A stretch of 64,000 nt of DNA, from contig NZ_BMJT01000006.1 of assembly GCF_014643595.1 (NCBI RefSeq), positions 150,399 through 214,398 of the forward strand, in the 5' to 3' direction. Below the pieces are notes generated by a model. The model ran no database searches, was not told the DNA's origin, and worked only from the letters and a program-made list of their open reading frames with translations. The position numbers and the translations under genes were made by a program. Source of the DNA: Lysinibacillus alkalisoli. GTDB lineage: Bacteria > Bacillota > Bacilli > Bacillales_A > Planococcaceae. Below, one piece after another: positions 36,861 through 45,616 of the stretch. How positions within the stretch are numbered: position 1 is the stretch's first letter; each line of letters begins with the position of its first letter.

Positions 36861-36865
36861 AAATC
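36861..36865. repeat. Target-site duplication, left copy (AAATC)
   Basis: The five bases before the TGTTGGG terminus equal the five bases after the right terminus (52649-52653). Confidence 0.85.
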
Positions 36866-37005
36866 TGTTGGGTTGGAATAAAGATTGATTAAAAGTATGC
36901 TACAAACGTTGGTTTTATAATAGAAGAAACCCACACATTTTGAACAAAGATTGATCAAAATGTGTGGGTTTAAATTTATAGTTTTATAATAAAGATTGAT
37001 TAAAC
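36866..37005. repeat. Left end of the Tn7-like element with three TnsB-type repeats
   Basis: Three direct copies of AAYAAAGATTGATYAAA are at 36877-36893, 36943-36959 and 36988-37004. Three spaced sites over about 140 bases is the arrangement of Tn7L. The last copy abuts the stop codon of the first cargo gene. Confidence 0.8.
36927..36971 (-). terminator. Long hairpin / terminator inside the left end
   Basis: A perfect 15-bp stem (AAACCCACACATTTT) encloses the second TnsB-type repeat in its loop. On the minus strand it is followed by a T-rich stretch, so it would terminate the cargo operon before it leaves the element. Confidence 0.75.
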
Positions 37006-37006
37006 A

Positions 37007-37882
37007 TTACTTTTTATCATAAGGGTGATCGCCTATATGTCCTATTAAAATAGGTGGACGGCCATTAACTCTTTCGTCGTTCCATTCAAAATAAATTCTA
37101 TCATCGGAATTTGTCTGATATAGCTTCGTATGAGGTGAACATTCAACCTTTCTAACTTCTCCATCAACATCTACAAATTCAAATGATAAAAATTTTGTTA
37201 CTCTTTTTGCATCACCTTCAGGGGAACACTCTAAACCTTTGCTTTTTGCCTTAAAAACTTGCAATGCTGCTTTATGTCCTCTTTGTTTATATATAGAATA
37301 ACACTCCATAGCGTAATCATTTAAAGCTGATAAATGTTTTATTAATTCATCTGCATGTTTAGTAATAGGATTAAAATGCTTTATTGACTTAAATACATTC
37401 CTTGATAAAAACAGATTAGGAAATGTTTTCGATATACCTTTTACAAAATCCTCTGCATTACTACTTTTCATTAAAATTTGTTTTCTTATATGTAAACAAG
37501 AATCACTCGAATCTATAGGGGTGATATGCTTATTAAATTTGAGCGGCTTTTCTAATAAGATTATTCCGCCTACATCATCAGAATTCCCGCTATTATACAA
37601 ATTTTCATACAATTCCTCATTTAGAATCAACTCTTTTTCTAAATACAATCTTAAAAGCTGCTTTTCTGTGGTTTCTTCATCAGATGAATAAAGCCATGAC
37701 ACAAAATCTGAACCATTAAAAACTTGATTATAAACTTCTAACGAATAAAAAATATTTTCATCTTCATATTGAATTATTTCATCACAAATAATAAAAAATT
37801 CCGTTAATTTTTCACTAATCTCAATTTCTGAAATTTGGCTTCCTCTAACACTTTCATTTAATAGAAGATAGTCTATTCTCAA
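37007..37882 (-). CDS. Third gene of the DUF262/AAA defence-like operon
   Basis: I do not recognise this 291-residue soluble protein with certainty. Its last 70 residues (KVECSPHTKLYQTN, RIYFEWND, ILIGHIGDHPYDKK) have the strand-rich, basic look of a RelE-type toxin or small nuclease domain. It overlaps the ATPase gene by ATGA, so it is translationally coupled. Three-gene operons of DUF262 protein, DUF3696-type ATPase and a third protein occur in phage-defence collections (I recall Menshen), and this may be one. Identity should be treated as open. Confidence 0.6.
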   Translation of the reverse strand: MRIDYLLLNESVRGSQISEIEISEKLTEFFIICDEIIQYEDENIFYSLEVYNQVFNGSDFVSWLYSSDEETTEKQLLRLYLEKELILNEELYENLYNSGNSDDVGGIILLEKPLKFNKHITPIDSSDSCLHIRKQILMKSSNAEDFVKGISKTFPNLFLSRNVFKSIKHFNPITKHADELIKHLSALNDYAMECYSIYKQRGHKAALQVFKAKSKGLECSPEGDAKRVTKFLSFEFVDVDGEVRKVECSPHTKLYQTNSDDRIYFEWNDERVNGRPPILIGHIGDHPYDKK

Positions 37883-38982
37883 GACCTTTTACCTCTCTTT
37901 ATTTTTAATAATTCAAATAGATCTTGTTTGTCTTGATCAAAAAATCCTTTTGGCCACTCCGACAATTCTCCGTTATTTTTAATATCAATATGAGTATTCA
38001 TAGTATTCTCTGCTTCCTGAGAAAAGAAATGAATTACTCCTTTATTCGCATTATTATTTTTTGATAATTGTAATCTAATTCCATTAATAATATGTTCACT
38101 ATGTGTTTCAAGAATTACTTGAACACCATTCATACTTACTAGAGCTAAAAACTGCCCTAACCTTGATTGTCCAAAAGGATGTAAATGTGCTTCAGGATTC
38201 TCCACTATTAAGATACCATCTTGTTTTATAGTAGCTAATAAAGCTGCTGTTATTATCGGTAAGGTATATGTAATCCCAAAACCCGTCGCAGTTTGCGGAA
38301 TAAACTGCGGAAGATTTTCATGACCATACTGCACTGAAACCATATCCACATCTTTAATCTCAGTGTAAGTAAATTTAAATCCGGGAAAAATAAGTTTCAT
38401 CCATGCTTCTACCTGAGTAGAAAAACGTTCTAAACCCTCTGGATTAAACATGCTTTCATCAACTCTAAGATTCAAAATATCAGCGCGACTAATTACATGA
38501 TTTGTATATTCGCCTTTATAACCTGTTTTCAAATTTTGTTGCGGGTCAAAACTTTGTCCTTTCGACGGGCCAACTCTTTCAGCTCCTAAATAATAGAAAT
38601 TAATAGAATTGAATAACTCTATATTTTTAGAGTCTTCTTCATTCAAAGATAAAGTAAACGGCTTATCAAATATATTTACCAAATAATTCATTACTATTTC
38701 TTCTGTTATAGTTTTAAATTCAAATTCTATATGTTCATCTTCTGAAGAAAAATTTAGTAAATGTTCAGATCTTCCAAGTTGTAAATTATAAGAACCATTA
38801 ATTTCAATTTCATTACGAGCATTGGAAAACTGTTCAGCTGTTGTTTTTGCTAATAGCATGGACTGTATTAAACTAGATTTACCTACTCCGTTACTCCCAG
38901 CAAAGACATTAATATTTCTCAATTCAACATTAATATCCTTTAAGCTTTTAAAGTTCTTTATAATTAAATTAGTAAATTTCAT
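37879..38982 (-). CDS. AAA family ATPase (OLD/DUF3696-like)
   Basis: A 367-residue SMC-like ATPase: N-terminal strand FTNLIIKNFKSLKDINVELR, Walker A GSNGVGKSS (about 29-37) and a late Walker B/signature block DGILIVENPEAHLHPFGQSRLGQF, then ETHSEHIINGIRLQ (D-loop/H-motif). No TOPRIM domain is visible. Such ATPases gate effector activity in many defence systems. It starts inside the DUF262 gene and ends inside the third gene. The ATG at 38982 has GAGG upstream. Confidence 0.85.
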   Translation of the reverse strand: MKFTNLIIKNFKSLKDINVELRNINVFAGSNGVGKSSLIQSMLLAKTTAEQFSNARNEIEINGSYNLQLGRSEHLLNFSSEDEHIEFEFKTITEEIVMNYLVNIFDKPFTLSLNEEDSKNIELFNSINFYYLGAERVGPSKGQSFDPQQNLKTGYKGEYTNHVISRADILNLRVDESMFNPEGLERFSTQVEAWMKLIFPGFKFTYTEIKDVDMVSVQYGHENLPQFIPQTATGFGITYTLPIITAALLATIKQDGILIVENPEAHLHPFGQSRLGQFLALVSMNGVQVILETHSEHIINGIRLQLSKNNNANKGVIHFFSQEAENTMNTHIDIKNNGELSEWPKGFFDQDKQDLFELLKIKRGKRS

Positions 38983-40135
38983 CAAATATTTCCTCCACTA
39001 ATAATCTAACTTGATAGAAATTGTATTGCACATTCCTTGCTACATTAGTACCTACTGTAAGGCAACTTGAAAACTGTTCATCTTTGGTTACTAAATCTGA
39101 TAATTTCTCTAATGCAATTTTCAAAATCTCTTGTTTATCTTCAATATCATCTATTTCATACTGTGATAAAATAACACTTAGGGATGTAAATAAGGATTTA
39201 TTCACTAACTTCTTCTTTTTGTACCCATTTTCACGATCAAATTTATCATATTTTCTAAAGCTGTATTTTCCAAATAATTTATAAACATTACTCATTGCAA
39301 AAATAAACTCTTGTTCCATTTCATCTAACTCTTGTATGCTCATTTTATTAACTTGTTCAAAAGCTTTATCAATAAATAATTCTAAATCACTTTTATAATA
39401 TTTTAACTCATGACTATCAAAGTCATACGCTAAATAGAATGCAATAAACCTTAAGACTAACTCTTGGGCAGACATTCTAATATCATTTACTCCATTATCT
39501 GTTGCCAATAAAAACTCTTTTGAATTCGCTAATCGCTTCAAAAACTTTCTTACATGTGGTTTTGCTATTGAATTTCTTATTTCTTGAGAATTCAAAGGTA
39601 CTCCACCTGTATTAATTCTTCGAAACAAATCATACTTTACCTGTGAAGGGGTTCTAGCATCAATTACATTAACTGAGAATTGCGTCATATAAATTCTAGT
39701 TTTATACTTATTATCCAACTCACTAAAAGTTTTACCTCCACAGACTTCTTGCAAGTATTGCAAGTTTTTCAGTCTGAATTTATCGTCAAGAAAATCATTA
39801 ATTGTGTTCAACCGTTGTAACCCATCTATTACATTTAATAGCGAATCTTCGTCTTCATAAAAATAAAAAGCAGGTATGGGTATTCTTAACATTAGAGATT
39901 CTATCAATAAAGATTTTCTTTTAGCTTCTTTCCAAACTTTATTCCTTTGAAAGTCTGGGCTTAGGTTCAAATATTTTGTATCAATTAATTCTTTCATATA
40001 TTTTAAAGAAAGCATTCTTTGTTCAATTCTTATTTTTTCAGCATCAAATGGTGTCTCATCTGATTCAAATTCATCTTGCTCTTCAACTTCCGTTCCATCT
40101 CCATCAGATTCAAAGAGTTCCAAATGTTCATTCAT
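38969..40135 (-). CDS. DUF262 (GmrSD N-terminal/ParB-like) protein
   Basis: A 388-residue protein. An acidic N terminus is followed by the DUF262 core with QRNKVW and IDGLQRLNTINDFLD (about residues 103-117). DUF262 belongs to the ParB/Srx-like nuclease superfamily and uses this DGQQR-type motif for NTP hydrolysis. The C-terminal GmrSD nuclease half (DUF1524) is absent. It is the first gene of the three-gene operon. The ATG at 40135 has AAGGAG 9 bases upstream, which the upstream extension lacks. Confidence 0.88.
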   Translation of the reverse strand: MNEHLELFESDGDGTEVEEQDEFESDETPFDAEKIRIEQRMLSLKYMKELIDTKYLNLSPDFQRNKVWKEAKRKSLLIESLMLRIPIPAFYFYEDEDSLLNVIDGLQRLNTINDFLDDKFRLKNLQYLQEVCGGKTFSELDNKYKTRIYMTQFSVNVIDARTPSQVKYDLFRRINTGGVPLNSQEIRNSIAKPHVRKFLKRLANSKEFLLATDNGVNDIRMSAQELVLRFIAFYLAYDFDSHELKYYKSDLELFIDKAFEQVNKMSIQELDEMEQEFIFAMSNVYKLFGKYSFRKYDKFDRENGYKKKKLVNKSLFTSLSVILSQYEIDDIEDKQEILKIALEKLSDLVTKDEQFSSCLTVGTNVARNVQYNFYQVRLLVEEIFDEIY

Positions 40136-40492
40136 AAAAATTCTCCTTATCATCGTTTATTTTAATATTCATTATAACCTCTAGATTTCCAAAAAACTTT
40201 TTCATAGAAATTTGTACAAATGTTCTATAAAATCTCTATCCCCATAAGCGTTTGGCTATAACTTAGTTGTTATGAATATTCTAAACCTATGAGAAAATAA
40301 GTAGTTATAAATTCATTAAATGAGATGCATTATATATAATATTCACATGATTTCTATTAATTAATATTACGCTTATTAAAAGATGATTAAAACCTAAATT
40401 ATATTTCCATTCAATAAATTAACCATATTAATTTAAATTGTATCACTCCGAAATAAAAAAGGGATAATTTACAAAAAACATTTTAAATTATT
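40136..40492. other. AT-rich intergenic region between cargo modules
   Basis: About 350 bases without a gene or terminator that I can identify. It must carry the promoter of the DUF262 operon on the minus strand. Confidence 0.4.
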
Positions 40493-41485
40493 CTACCCCA
40501 AACAAAACCTTATATCATTCGCTAATATTTTTGTCGCCGCAACCCCTTTAACAAACTTCAAATCTCCACTAGCCGACCAATCAATCTCTCCCAAATTCAA
40601 TAGCTTATTAGCAATCTTAACTGAATCCGGTTGCTGTGACTTCACTAAATAATTTTCATTAATCAAATCGTTTCCCACAATTGCTAACGCATTCAAACAA
40701 GTAATATGGGTTAAACGATAAGTTTTATAATCATCCCATTCATCAGGTAGTAGCTCCTTAATTAAATTAAAATAAAACATTGTTATATTTAAAATCTTTT
40801 CTTTTGGAAGCTTAGCTAAATCAGATTTCTTCGTCAGCAAATTAACAATTTGATAAAGATTTTGCAGCGTTATATGTTTCTCTTTTGTACGTTTTCCTAT
40901 TAGCGTTCCCTTACTGAAGAACGGGCTTTCTGGTTTTAAAATTAGGTTTGTTGCTACCCAACTCAAATCATCATTATTTCGATTTAAATAACGGCTTAAC
41001 GATGTACCAATACCTTTTGCTTTCGTATTAATTACATCAAATAGTTTAATTTCCTCATCTTCATCTAGGTAATGAAATGCTAAGAAAGGTACGCTTAGCG
41101 TGCTATCCGTCTCCTCAATGTACTCCTTAATACCGCCTAAGCGATGCTGCCCATCCATTAGTGTTGCTTTTTTACGACAAATTAATCGACCATAATTTGG
41201 ACGCTGACGATTATAAGCTTGAAACTCCCAATTACCTGCTGCATTTAAAAGAATAGGGGTATATAAAGAATCTTCGCCTTGTGATAAATATTCTGCGAAA
41301 TCTGTGCATCGCTTTTTATTGATTGGACGTTGATATCCTTTTCCTGATGGATCATTAAATAATTTTGAATACGAAAAATTCACTGCAACTTGTGATGATA
41401 CAGAACCTTGATACGTAACTCTACCTCGCATTTTTGATTGCACTATATTTTCTAAAACTATATTTGTACTTAAATGACTACTCAT
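40493..41485 (-). CDS. DGQHR domain protein (DndB-like)
   Basis: A 330-residue protein with the DGQHR signature in LMDGQHRLGGIKEYIEE (about 110-126) and INTKAKGIGTSL about 45 residues later, as in DndB and related ParB/Srx-fold proteins. DndB regulates DNA phosphorothioation, but no dnd modification genes are present here. It is divergent from an XRE regulator, with a palindrome between them. AAGGAG is well placed before the ATG. Confidence 0.8.
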   Translation of the reverse strand: MSSHLSTNIVLENIVQSKMRGRVTYQGSVSSQVAVNFSYSKLFNDPSGKGYQRPINKKRCTDFAEYLSQGEDSLYTPILLNAAGNWEFQAYNRQRPNYGRLICRKKATLMDGQHRLGGIKEYIEETDSTLSVPFLAFHYLDEDEEIKLFDVINTKAKGIGTSLSRYLNRNNDDLSWVATNLILKPESPFFSKGTLIGKRTKEKHITLQNLYQIVNLLTKKSDLAKLPKEKILNITMFYFNLIKELLPDEWDDYKTYRLTHITCLNALAIVGNDLINENYLVKSQQPDSVKIANKLLNLGEIDWSASGDLKFVKGVAATKILANDIRFCLG

Positions 41486-41527
41486 TTAACACTTCACTCC
41501 TTGAAATTGAACTTCGAAGTACATAAT

Positions 41528-41543
41528 AGTACTTATAAGTACT
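41528..41543. promoter_or_regulatory. Operator palindrome between the DGQHR and XRE genes
   Basis: A perfect 16-bp palindrome, AGTACTTATAAGTACT, is flanked by imperfect GTAC half-sites at 41518-41532 and 41558-41563. It is the likely binding site of the XRE protein. A second hairpin (CACCTCAC at 41588 with GTGAGGTG at 41607) covers the ribosome binding site of the XRE gene. Confidence 0.75.
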
Positions 41544-41619
41544 AAAATCAATTAAAATGTACTTTTATGATTCTTCAGGAGTTTTTGCACCTCACATAGT
41601 CTTAAAGTGAGGTGATTGT

Positions 41620-41967
41620 ATGGAGCAGTTAGTTAATATTGTAGGGGCAAATATCAAAGAAATTCGTAAACAAAAGAAAATGACTCAAGAAGAGCTAGCA
41701 GAAAAATGTGGTTTGCAAACATCTTATTTAGCAGGGGTAGAACGTGGAGATAGAAATATCACGCTTCAAACATTGGAAAAAATTACAGCAGGTTTAGATA
41801 TTAACGCAAAAGATCTTTTCGAATTAGATTCTCCAATGAAAGAACTATCTATTGAGACTGAGCAGCTTATACATATGTTCGCTGAGCAATTAAAATTAAA
41901 ATCTGATATTGAAGTAAAATTAATCATCGAATTAGCAAACAAGATATTCAATACTTATTCAAAATAA
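41620..41967 (+). CDS. XRE family regulator (restriction-modification controller-like)
   Basis: A 115-residue protein with an N-terminal XRE helix-turn-helix (VGANIKEIRKQKKMTQEELA, GLQTSYLAGVERGDRNITLQTLEKI) and a C-terminal helical dimerisation tail. It resembles C-protein type controllers. Its divergent position over shared palindromes suggests that it controls both itself and the DGQHR gene. Confidence 0.87.
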   Translation: MEQLVNIVGANIKEIRKQKKMTQEELAEKCGLQTSYLAGVERGDRNITLQTLEKITAGLDINAKDLFELDSPMKELSIETEQLIHMFAEQLKLKSDIEVKLIIELANKIFNTYSK

Positions 41968-42005
41968 AAGAAGACTGCATTCAGATTTGAACAACAGTCT
42001 TCTTA
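41968..42005. terminator. Bidirectional terminator between convergent genes
   Basis: The stem AAGAAGACTG / CAGTCTTCTT lies between the XRE gene and the ImmA/IrrE gene. Confidence 0.8.
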
Positions 42006-42007
42006 AG

Positions 42008-43192
42008 TTATTTTACAATTTTTAAATCATCAATTGAGAAACTCCTGAAGTCGTCATTTAAATATTTTTCAAAAAACTCTTCTTCAATCCCTGTAATAAC
42101 CGTCAAGAAACTAACATCGTATTTTAGTTCCTCGCATAACTGTCCCAAACTTATTATTTTTCTATCAAAAAGTAATTGAAGAATACTTCTTATTTTCATA
42201 GGCTTCTCAAGAGGAATTATCGAGTCAAGTGGTTCTTCTTTTCTATAACCTTTTTTGTTAATAGACATATAAAAATATCTAAATTGTTGATGTGTAATTA
42301 ATTCCAAGTTTCTAGCTCTCATAGCCATAGCTTGTAACGAAACTACCCACTTTTCTTTTAATTCTTTATATGCATCAGGATTTGATACCTTACTGATTTT
42401 CGAAACATCCTCAGTAAATGCTTTTATCGGCAATAAGAACTCAGAAGCAAACAAATGCGCCTCATCTTCTTTTATTTTATATGATGGTTTATCGAGCATA
42501 TTGAATTCTGTTTTATAATGTAATAATAAATGACCTAATTCATGTGCTAAATCAAAATTCCGCCTTGCTGCTGATTTTTTTATATTACCTAATACAATGT
42601 ACGGAATATTATCTTCTGACCATAAGCTATATGCATCAATCGTTTCTCCAATTGACTTTTCAAAAATAAATACACCAGATTTCTCTAAATGAAATAAGAG
42701 ATTTTTATTATTATCATCCGATAAATGTATATGCTTTCTAGCCAATTGTGCTACATAGCGAATTTGTAATTCCCGCTCAACATCTTGATTAGAATTTAAA
42801 TACTCTAATACCTGCTTACGTAAGATTAATATTTCGTTTTCAGGATATTTTATCTTTTTACCTATTTTCTTAATAAATGCATCTAAAAATTTCACATGCA
42901 TCAGTTCACCTTGAGTCTTCATTGCTGTATTTATTGACTCTGAGCGATAAGCTATTCTTTCGATGCGAATATTCTCTGGTTGATCGTTCTCTAATAAATC
43001 TTCTCTAAAAAAATAAGCTGATTTAACTTTGAATAAAGCTTTCATCTTATTTACTACTTCTAATTTAGGAGACACATAACCATTTTCATATTGCCAAACA
43101 GCTTGTTCAGTAATACCCAATTTTCCAGCTAATTGCGCACGGCTTAGCTCATTTAAAATTCGGATATTCGTTAAGCTTTTACCAATAAACAA
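42008..43192 (-). CDS. XRE + ImmA/IrrE metallopeptidase regulator (spr1629-type antitoxin-like)
   Basis: A 394-residue fusion. Residues 1-60 form an XRE helix-turn-helix (IRILNELSRAQLAGKLGITE). A middle region follows, then a zinc metallopeptidase ImmA/IrrE domain with HELGH (about 217-221) and the third ligand region EDEAHLFASEFLLP. Such proteins switch off a repressor or antitoxin by cleavage, or act as antitoxins themselves. It follows its partner gene by 27 bases on the same strand. Confidence 0.88.
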   Translation of the reverse strand: MFIGKSLTNIRILNELSRAQLAGKLGITEQAVWQYENGYVSPKLEVVNKMKALFKVKSAYFFREDLLENDQPENIRIERIAYRSESINTAMKTQGELMHVKFLDAFIKKIGKKIKYPENEILILRKQVLEYLNSNQDVERELQIRYVAQLARKHIHLSDDNNKNLLFHLEKSGVFIFEKSIGETIDAYSLWSEDNIPYIVLGNIKKSAARRNFDLAHELGHLLLHYKTEFNMLDKPSYKIKEDEAHLFASEFLLPIKAFTEDVSKISKVSNPDAYKELKEKWVVSLQAMAMRARNLELITHQQFRYFYMSINKKGYRKEEPLDSIIPLEKPMKIRSILQLLFDRKIISLGQLCEELKYDVSFLTVITGIEEEFFEKYLNDDFRSFSIDDLKIVK

Positions 43193-43219
43193 ATTAGTAG
43201 CTCCTTTCTTTATTATATT

Positions 43220-43990
43220 TTAACTTTCTCCCGTTGCATCATCCACATCATCTTCGACAATTTCAATATCATATAAACTTGCATCCGGCATTTCAGTTGA
43301 ATTTTGTAATATTGCCTTTGTTTGTTCTTCCATTTCAATTATATGAGATGTTTTAGTATTAATATATGCCGATAAATCTTCGACTAAATAAGCTTTATTA
43401 TCGGATGGATTAGGCATCCATAAATTAATCCCACTAATTAAAAATTCATCATCAATTTCATAAGTAACAATATAAAACTTATCGTACTCTTTAGCTATTT
43501 CTGATACTTCCTTGGCTGTTAAAGAGTCAAACGGTAGCTCATCAAATAATACTAGTTGGCGTGAATGACCAGCTAAAGCTTTATTCGTTTTATTAGGAAA
43601 CTCTACCTCCTCATTAATACTGATGAACTCCTCCATATAAGCAGATTTCTTACTCTTAGGACGTCCATACGTATCTTTACCTCTATCAACAGCGTTTGGA
43701 TCAAAATAACGTGCATTTTTAATTAAAAATAGTGTTTTAATATCGTCCACACTAAATTGTAAGTACTGCCATGTAACGCCAGCTTTAGAAAGCTTACTTT
43801 CTACCCCTAATTTTTCACATTGAACTGCCACATGATGATCAATATGATTTCCTTTTACCCACGCGTAAGCACCATGAACTCTCAGATTTCGAGCAGCTTC
43901 TTTTCTTACACGTAGATAATCCTTATACCCCTCTATAATCCCATCAACAATGCTTTCATTTAGTTCTCCTGACAAACGAAATTTTTTCAT
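43220..43990 (-). CDS. Partner protein of the ImmA/IrrE regulator (DUF5986-like)
   Basis: A 256-residue soluble protein with no motif that I can assign firmly. Its last 20 residues are very acidic. Its position as the first gene of a two-gene unit with an XRE-ImmA protein suggests a toxin with its antitoxin, as in spr1629-type modules. The ATG at 43990 and TTG at 43996 are both possible starts. Confidence 0.55.
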   Translation of the reverse strand: MKKFRLSGELNESIVDGIIEGYKDYLRVRKEAARNLRVHGAYAWVKGNHIDHHVAVQCEKLGVESKLSKAGVTWQYLQFSVDDIKTLFLIKNARYFDPNAVDRGKDTYGRPKSKKSAYMEEFISINEEVEFPNKTNKALAGHSRQLVLFDELPFDSLTAKEVSEIAKEYDKFYIVTYEIDDEFLISGINLWMPNPSDNKAYLVEDLSAYINTKTSHIIEMEEQTKAILQNSTEMPDASLYDIEIVEDDVDDATGES

Positions 43991-44143
43991 CAACAAACCA
44001 AGCCCCTTTGCATTTTATGGATAAAACCACAACAAAAAATGATTTTCTTTAATTATAATTAAAGTTTGAGTGTATTAAAAGGATTATTTATTAAATGTTC
44101 AGTATTTTATTGAATACCGATGTTTTATAGTTACTCGTATGTT

Positions 44144-45616
44144 TTACTTTAAAATTGCTAGGCTCTTTTCCCATTTCGCTAAACCTTCTTTTAACCAACT
44201 TCCCGAACTGAATATAATGTATTTTAATAAAGGCTCAATATACCATTTAACGTTCGAACCATCTATTGGTGTAATAATTAAAGTAGACACACTACGCCCA
44301 GCTCGTTCAACTTCCAACATCGCAACTTCTTTTCCATTCCTTAGTTTTACATATCCCACTATATACTTCCTAGGTGTAATACCATCATCTACAAACGCAA
44401 ATGAACGGCCTCCTATGTCAGTTAACTCACCAATATATGCTTCCACACTATCTACAAAATAAGCTCTTGATAATTCATTTAACACTTCTTTAAAATCCGC
44501 TAATTCACCATTTACATATGTATTATTTAACGATTTAACTTCTAAGCCTCTTAATATATTTGTCCCACCAATATCCCCCATTGAACGACTATTATTATCG
44601 CCCTTGACTGTCTTTTTAGTATTATCATCAATTCCATCACGTTGCTTTGTTGAAGTCGTTTTTTGTCGAGTAATTACTAAGGTATCTACGTATTCGTGAG
44701 TTAAAGTATCCGTTATTACCTCATCAAACTCATTTGTACGCCGATCAACTGTTGTATCAGCTTCGTAATCTCCGGATGCAGAAAGGGGGAGAACTATACG
44801 TTTTCTTGGTTCGTTCGATTTTTCATGATGAACTAGGCTCGGATGAGTAATATCTAAATTAGAAACCTGTAATTCTTTATCTAGCATCGCGTTGATATAT
44901 AGAACTGTATATCCTGTTGCAGTTTTTTTCACACGTAACTTCAGTTTAATTGGCGTTTCAAATGGCCATTCAAACTTAATAGTGTTATTAAAGTGAAAAT
45001 TACTAGCCATATTTTCATATACTTTACGAGCGTTCTTATTCATTAACAACCATACTAAATGATGTAAATACTCATTCTTTAAATACTTAGCATTGTATAA
45101 AGATGTGAAGCGTAATCGCAATAAATCCGACTCATATTCCTCTGTGAAATATAGTGGGAAAGAGTTCATTTCAAATAAGCAATTCAAAAGGAATGCATTC
45201 GGTGCAATGACTCCTCTTAGCACTTCAATTAATGGTAAGTAGAATCTCTCACCGTTGTATTTGATTACAAAGGTTTGCGATATTTCCGTATAATTTGTTC
45301 CACGGATTGAATAATTTTGTTCAAAATAGCCGACGTGATTTGAATTTATTGTAATGATAATTTCTTCAGTTTGGTTAGGTGCGATAGGTTTCGTAATAAT
45401 GCCATCTACGTAATAATGCTGAATTCTTAAAGAAGCCAATACGTTCCAATCAACTATTAACTTTTCAGTTGTATAATACCCATTAACTTTCCCATTAAAA
45501 TAAACTGGCAGCACCATCTTTTTTTCGTATCTAAAAGGTGCACCGATCCATTCTAATTTCACGCGTGCTCTTATATCAAACGGCCAATTTTTAAGCCTTA
45601 TATCTTTGTTGTTCAT
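44144..45616 (-). CDS. tnsE: Tn7-like transposition protein TnsE
   Basis: A 490-residue protein at the last position of the tnsABCDE order. The C-terminal block (RKYIVGYVKLRNGKEVAMLE, VERAGRSVSTLIITP, then IIFSSGSWLKEGLAKWEKSL) matches the TnsE C-terminal domain pattern of conserved Glu/Arg, an S-T-L strand and an SGSW helix. In Tn7 (538 residues) TnsE directs insertion into replicating DNA and plasmids through the sliding clamp. Its start overlaps the tnsD frame by 26 bases. Confidence 0.8.
   Translation of the reverse strand: MNNKDIRLKNWPFDIRARVKLEWIGAPFRYEKKMVLPVYFNGKVNGYYTTEKLIVDWNVLASLRIQHYYVDGIITKPIAPNQTEEIIITINSNHVGYFEQNYSIRGTNYTEISQTFVIKYNGERFYLPLIEVLRGVIAPNAFLLNCLFEMNSFPLYFTEEYESDLLRLRFTSLYNAKYLKNEYLHHLVWLLMNKNARKVYENMASNFHFNNTIKFEWPFETPIKLKLRVKKTATGYTVLYINAMLDKELQVSNLDITHPSLVHHEKSNEPRKRIVLPLSASGDYEADTTVDRRTNEFDEVITDTLTHEYVDTLVITRQKTTSTKQRDGIDDNTKKTVKGDNNSRSMGDIGGTNILRGLEVKSLNNTYVNGELADFKEVLNELSRAYFVDSVEAYIGELTDIGGRSFAFVDDGITPRKYIVGYVKLRNGKEVAMLEVERAGRSVSTLIITPIDGSNVKWYIEPLLKYIIFSSGSWLKEGLAKWEKSLAILK

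Noticed and set aside
36877..37005. Three AAAGATTGAT repeats considered as iterons or a promoter array
   Set aside because: Their position 11 bases from a TGT terminus flanked by a matching 5-bp duplication fits transposon-end repeats better.
40434..40458. TAAAT followed by TGTATCACTCCG-AAATAAA, considered as the left end of the second Tn7-like element
   Set aside because: It lies inside the main element, has no further repeats at the expected offset, and the spacing is one base off.
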